Assembly (NCBI GenBank): GCA_018828125.1
Contig: JAHJWB010000003.1
Coordinates: 124,001 to 188,000 of the forward strand
Length of the DNA: 64,000 bases
Source: Gammaproteobacteria bacterium
GTDB lineage: Bacteria > Pseudomonadota > Gammaproteobacteria > Burkholderiales > Burkholderiaceae_C
Direction: 5' to 3'
The notes beneath the pieces were generated by a model. That model saw only the letters and a program-made list of their open reading frames with translations. It was not told where the DNA came from and made no database searches. Made by a program: the position numbers and the translations under genes. Shown one piece after another: positions 61,726-64,000 of this stretch; position 1 is the stretch's first letter; the number at the start of each line of letters is the position of its first letter.

Positions 61726-63613
61726 GTGCGCCCAGCATGGGCGTACACCTGCGGGTGCAAGTCCCGCTGCGAGCTGGTCACAGTGAGCAGAGTGAAGCGC
61801 AACTGCGTAAGGGTGACCGAACGTGGGAAGGAAGCGTGGAGCGTAAATCGCGAGCCGATGAACAAGAACCGCATAGAAGGCGTTGCCGAGCAGGGCGAGC
61901 GGGCAAGAAACCGCAAAGCTCTTGTGACCAAGGCGAGGTGGCGTAGATGCGGCGGTTGTGCGATGAAGGTGTGCGTTCTTACCTGGAGAGATCTCGCCTT
62001 GTGGGTGAAAGCCCGACGGCTTTGCCGGGGCGAGAAGTCAGCACAGGTCGTAGTAGCTGGAGTCGGGGCTGAGGAGGCCGCAAGACGAAAGCGAAGGACC
62101 AAACGAGAGTGAGTGACCTAGGACAAGAAGATGTCAAAGGCCATGCGTCAGATGCTGGAGCAATCCGGGCGGGCAGGTGCAGCACGCGGTGAAGCCGCGT
62201 GTGATCCCGTCAGCGACGAAGCCTACGGCCCGCTTCTTGAGCACCAGGGCACAGGGTCGGCAAAGCCGAAAGCGGGCACAGGTGGCCTGCTGGAAGCGGC
62301 GCTGACGAGGCAGAACTTGCAAGCCGCTTGGAAGCGGGTCAAGGCCAACAAAGGCGCGGCCGGGATGGATGGGCTCGATATCGAGCAAACCGCTCAGGTG
62401 GTCCGCCAACGCTGGCCAGACATCCGTCAGGAGCTGCTGGCAGGCAAGTACCGGCCCAGTCCGGTACGCAAGGTGACGATCCCCAAGCCGGACGGGAGCC
62501 AGCGAGAGCTGGGTATTCCAACGGTGCTGGACAGACTCATCCAGCAGGCACTGCTGCAAGTGCTGCAACCCCTGATCGACCCCAGCTTCAGCGAGCACAG
62601 CTACGGGTTCCGCCCGGGCAGACGGGCCCATGACGCGGTCAAGGCCGCACGGGGCTACGTGCAATTGGGCAGGCGCGTGGTAGTGGACGTGGACCTGAGC
62701 AAATTCTTTGATCGGGTCAACCACGACATTCTGATCGACCGGCTGAGAAAGCGCATCGATGATGCTGGAGTGATCCGGCTGATCCGGCTGATCCGGGCAT
62801 ACCTCAATGCAGGAATCATGGATGGAGGGGTGGTGGTCGATAGACACCTGGGCACGCCGCAAGGCGGGCCGCTGAGTCCGCTGCTGGCCAACGTGCTGCT
62901 CGACGATGTGGACAGGGCGCTGGAGGCGAGGGGCTACTGCTTCACGCGCTACGCCGATGACTGTAACGTCTACGTGGGCAGCAAGAAGGCCGGTGAGAGG
63001 GTGATGGTCTACCTGCGCCGGCTGTACGCGGATCTGAAGCTTCAGATCAACGAAGCCAAAAGTGCGGTGGCCAGCGCCTTCGGGCGCAAGTTCCTGGGCT
63101 ACGCGCTGTGGGTCGCCAAGGGCAAGGAAGTCAAATGCAAAGTAGCCGACAGGTCGATGCAAGGCTTCAAGGCCCGGATCCGTCAACTTACGTGCCGTAG
63201 TGGAGGATGCAGTATGGAGCAAACGGTAGACAAGCTCAGGCCTTACTTGTTGGGCTGGAAAGCGTACTTCGGGTTGGCGCAAACGCCAAAAGTCTGGCGC
63301 GAGCTGGACGAATGGCTGCGCCACCGGCTGCGGGCAGTCCAGCTCAAGCAATGGAAGCGAGGCGGGACAATCTACCGGGAGCTCAAGGCGCGCGGGGCAA
63401 CGCACGACGTTGCAAAGCAAGCGGCTGTGAACGGCCGTCGCTGGTGGCGAAACAGTGCGAAGCTGCTCAATAGCGTGCTGACGATTGCCTGGTTCGATCA
63501 GCTGGGGCTGCCCAGACTCTCATAACCTCAAACTCTCGAACCGCCCGGTGCGGACCCGCATGCCGGGTGGTGTGGCAGGGGTGCCTCCAAGAATGGAGGC
63601 CCCCTATGCCGAT
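61726..63613 (+). mobile_element. Complete group II intron (class C-like) inserted after a terminator
   Basis: 5' end GTGCGCCCAGCATGGGCG fits the GUGYG consensus. The maturase ORF lies at 62131-63525. Domain V candidate near 63538-63575 (ACCGCCCGG ... CCGGGTGGT around a TGCG/CGCA distal stem). Domain VI: GGCAGGGG ... GCCTCC/GGAGGC hairpin ... CCCCTATGCC with a bulged A at 63606, 7 bases before the proposed 3' end GAT. Insertion directly downstream of an intrinsic terminator is the habit of bacterial class C introns; class assignment is inference. Confidence 0.85.
62131..63525 (+). CDS. ltrA: Group II intron reverse transcriptase/maturase
   Basis: A 464-residue intron-encoded protein that promotes splicing and retrohoming. 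RT domains in order: 'LAGKYRPSPVRKVTIPKPDG', 'IPTVLDRLIQQALLQVLQPLIDP', 'HSYGFRPGRRAHDAVKAA', 'VVDVDLSKFFDRVNHDIL', 'GTPQGGPLSPLLANVLLDDVD', and the catalytic 'FTRYADDCNVYV' (Y-A-D-D). The maturase X domain (GIIM) is 'LRPYLLGWKAYFGLAQTPKVWRELDEWLRHRLR'. No HNH endonuclease domain follows, as in class C introns. Frame is intact, so probably functional. Confidence 0.95.
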   Translation: MSKAMRQMLEQSGRAGAARGEAACDPVSDEAYGPLLEHQGTGSAKPKAGTGGLLEAALTRQNLQAAWKRVKANKGAAGMDGLDIEQTAQVVRQRWPDIRQELLAGKYRPSPVRKVTIPKPDGSQRELGIPTVLDRLIQQALLQVLQPLIDPSFSEHSYGFRPGRRAHDAVKAARGYVQLGRRVVVDVDLSKFFDRVNHDILIDRLRKRIDDAGVIRLIRLIRAYLNAGIMDGGVVVDRHLGTPQGGPLSPLLANVLLDDVDRALEARGYCFTRYADDCNVYVGSKKAGERVMVYLRRLYADLKLQINEAKSAVASAFGRKFLGYALWVAKGKEVKCKVADRSMQGFKARIRQLTCRSGGCSMEQTVDKLRPYLLGWKAYFGLAQTPKVWRELDEWLRHRLRAVQLKQWKRGGTIYRELKARGATHDVAKQAAVNGRRWWRNSAKLLNSVLTIAWFDQLGLPRLS

Positions 63614-64000
63614 TTCGGGATATTGGCAGTCGGGCCTATCGTGACAAGGGGGGCCGAATTTGGGCACAGCAGTTCCGGTTGCACTAGGACTGGTAGCTTC
63701 TACAGGTGCATCAGGCTTGAACGTTTGAGGCGTATCAGGGCTCGTCTGGCAGCCAAGCGACATGGCGGCAAATGGGACGAATGCAAATGCGAGAACGCAC
63801 ATCGAAGTGTTTCCCTTGTGGCCATGAGTTGAGGGCCGGAAAACCGGTGACGGGTCATCCGTCGGGGTTGACTGAATCTTGAAGTGAATAATAGTTTCAA
63901 TAGCGATGGTCTTGGGATCGGCGGATGTTCCATCCCACCGGAAGGGGCGGACGGGAGTGATTAATACAAGCGTTGGCTGACTGAAAAAACGCCGCGTCAG
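63526..64000. other. Intron domains V/VI and 3' flank to the window end
   Basis: 63526-63613 is the intron 3' end. After that lies the 3' exon with the interrupted small ORF (63614-63802, minus strand). 63803-64000 is less GC-rich and holds no gene I can support; ORFs shown there are short and unremarkable. Confidence 0.5.
63614..63802 (-). pseudogene. Small lipoprotein ORF interrupted by the group II intron (antisense)
   Basis: ATG 63802 has AAGGGA upstream and encodes a lipoprotein-like signal MCVLAFAFVPFAAMSLGC (Cys18), then a Pro/Thr/Ser-rich stretch and two further Cys. The frame enters the intron at 63613 exactly on a codon boundary. With the intron removed, it would continue K-R-K-A-P-S-E-stop using bases 61725-61702, giving 70 residues and a stop inside the tRNA terminator hairpin. 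Because the intron is antisense to this ORF, splicing cannot restore it. The gene is plausible, not proven. Confidence 0.4.

Noticed and set aside
1..64000. CRISPR array
   Set aside because: No regularly spaced direct repeats with unique spacers; the palindromic repeats are dispersed singly.

Overview
The window looks like a chromosomal segment from a betaproteobacterium of the family Comamonadaceae, most likely Acidovorax or a close relative. The evidence is a high G+C content, a cysS - DNA glycosylase - accA - tilS - lysC - tRNA-Ser order that I recall as usual in this family, an IPTL-CTERM exosortase substrate, and many copies of a short palindromic repeat (left arm AAATTGGCC, core CTAGCGCTT-N-AAGCGCTAG, right end AGCTAT) that I associate with this family. 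The placement rests on recall and pattern, not on a search.

Layout. 1-7.3 kb: the end of a GNAT acetyltransferase gene, a Tat-signal DUF6916 protein, three consecutive tail-collar (microcystin-dependent-like) proteins and a 1560-residue secreted SBBP/Ig-repeat protein ending in an IPTL-CTERM sorting signal. 7.4-25.9 kb: mostly single housekeeping and envelope genes (MgtC-like, NAD(P)H oxidoreductase, nitronate monooxygenase, TruC, TerB-like, DHH phosphoesterase, MFS exporter, secreted nuclease, DUF2242 lipoprotein, AsnC-type regulator, RluE, GltS, M23 peptidase, cardiolipin synthase, SRPBCC, lipoprotein hydrolase, DUF2322). 25.9-31.6 kb: a GIY-YIG-like protein coupled to a probably broken regulator, an FHA membrane protein coupled to a trypsin-like protease, an M14 peptidase and a lower-GC pair of unknown genes. 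31.8-40.5 kb: glnS, aroQ, arfB, a DODA-type dioxygenase, an esterase, a DUF3014 protein, and a divergent MFS/AraC pair. 40.5-44 kb: an Lrp regulator divergent from an MdeB-type 2-oxoacid dehydrogenase E1.

44.3-48.3 kb is a compact four-gene operon on the minus strand: a YheO/DauR-type regulator, an ornithine-cyclodeaminase-family reductase, a hydroxyaspartate ammonia-lyase-like enzyme and a DSD1/D-threonine-aldolase-like enzyme. The gene content resembles 3-hydroxyaspartate metabolism. Its promoter overlaps a perfect 12-bp inverted repeat and appears to give a leaderless mRNA. 48.4-53.7 kb is an envelope operon (TPR protein, L,D-transpeptidase, periplasmic and cytoplasmic cyclophilins, lpxH, mtfA). 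53.9-61.7 kb is cysS, glycosylase, accA, a chemotaxis receptor, tilS, lysC and tRNA-Ser(GCT). A complete group II intron lies directly downstream of the tRNA terminator and appears to split a small lipoprotein ORF that runs antisense to it.

The most unusual theme is the palindromic repeat. Besides lying between genes, copies sit inside coding sequence: in frame inside mdeB and tilS, forming most of a cyclophilin signal peptide, and supplying the start region of a DNA glycosylase and of an esterase. This is comparable to the protein-coding palindromic elements known from Rickettsia. A second, GC-rich repeat family sits just after gene ends in terminator-like positions.
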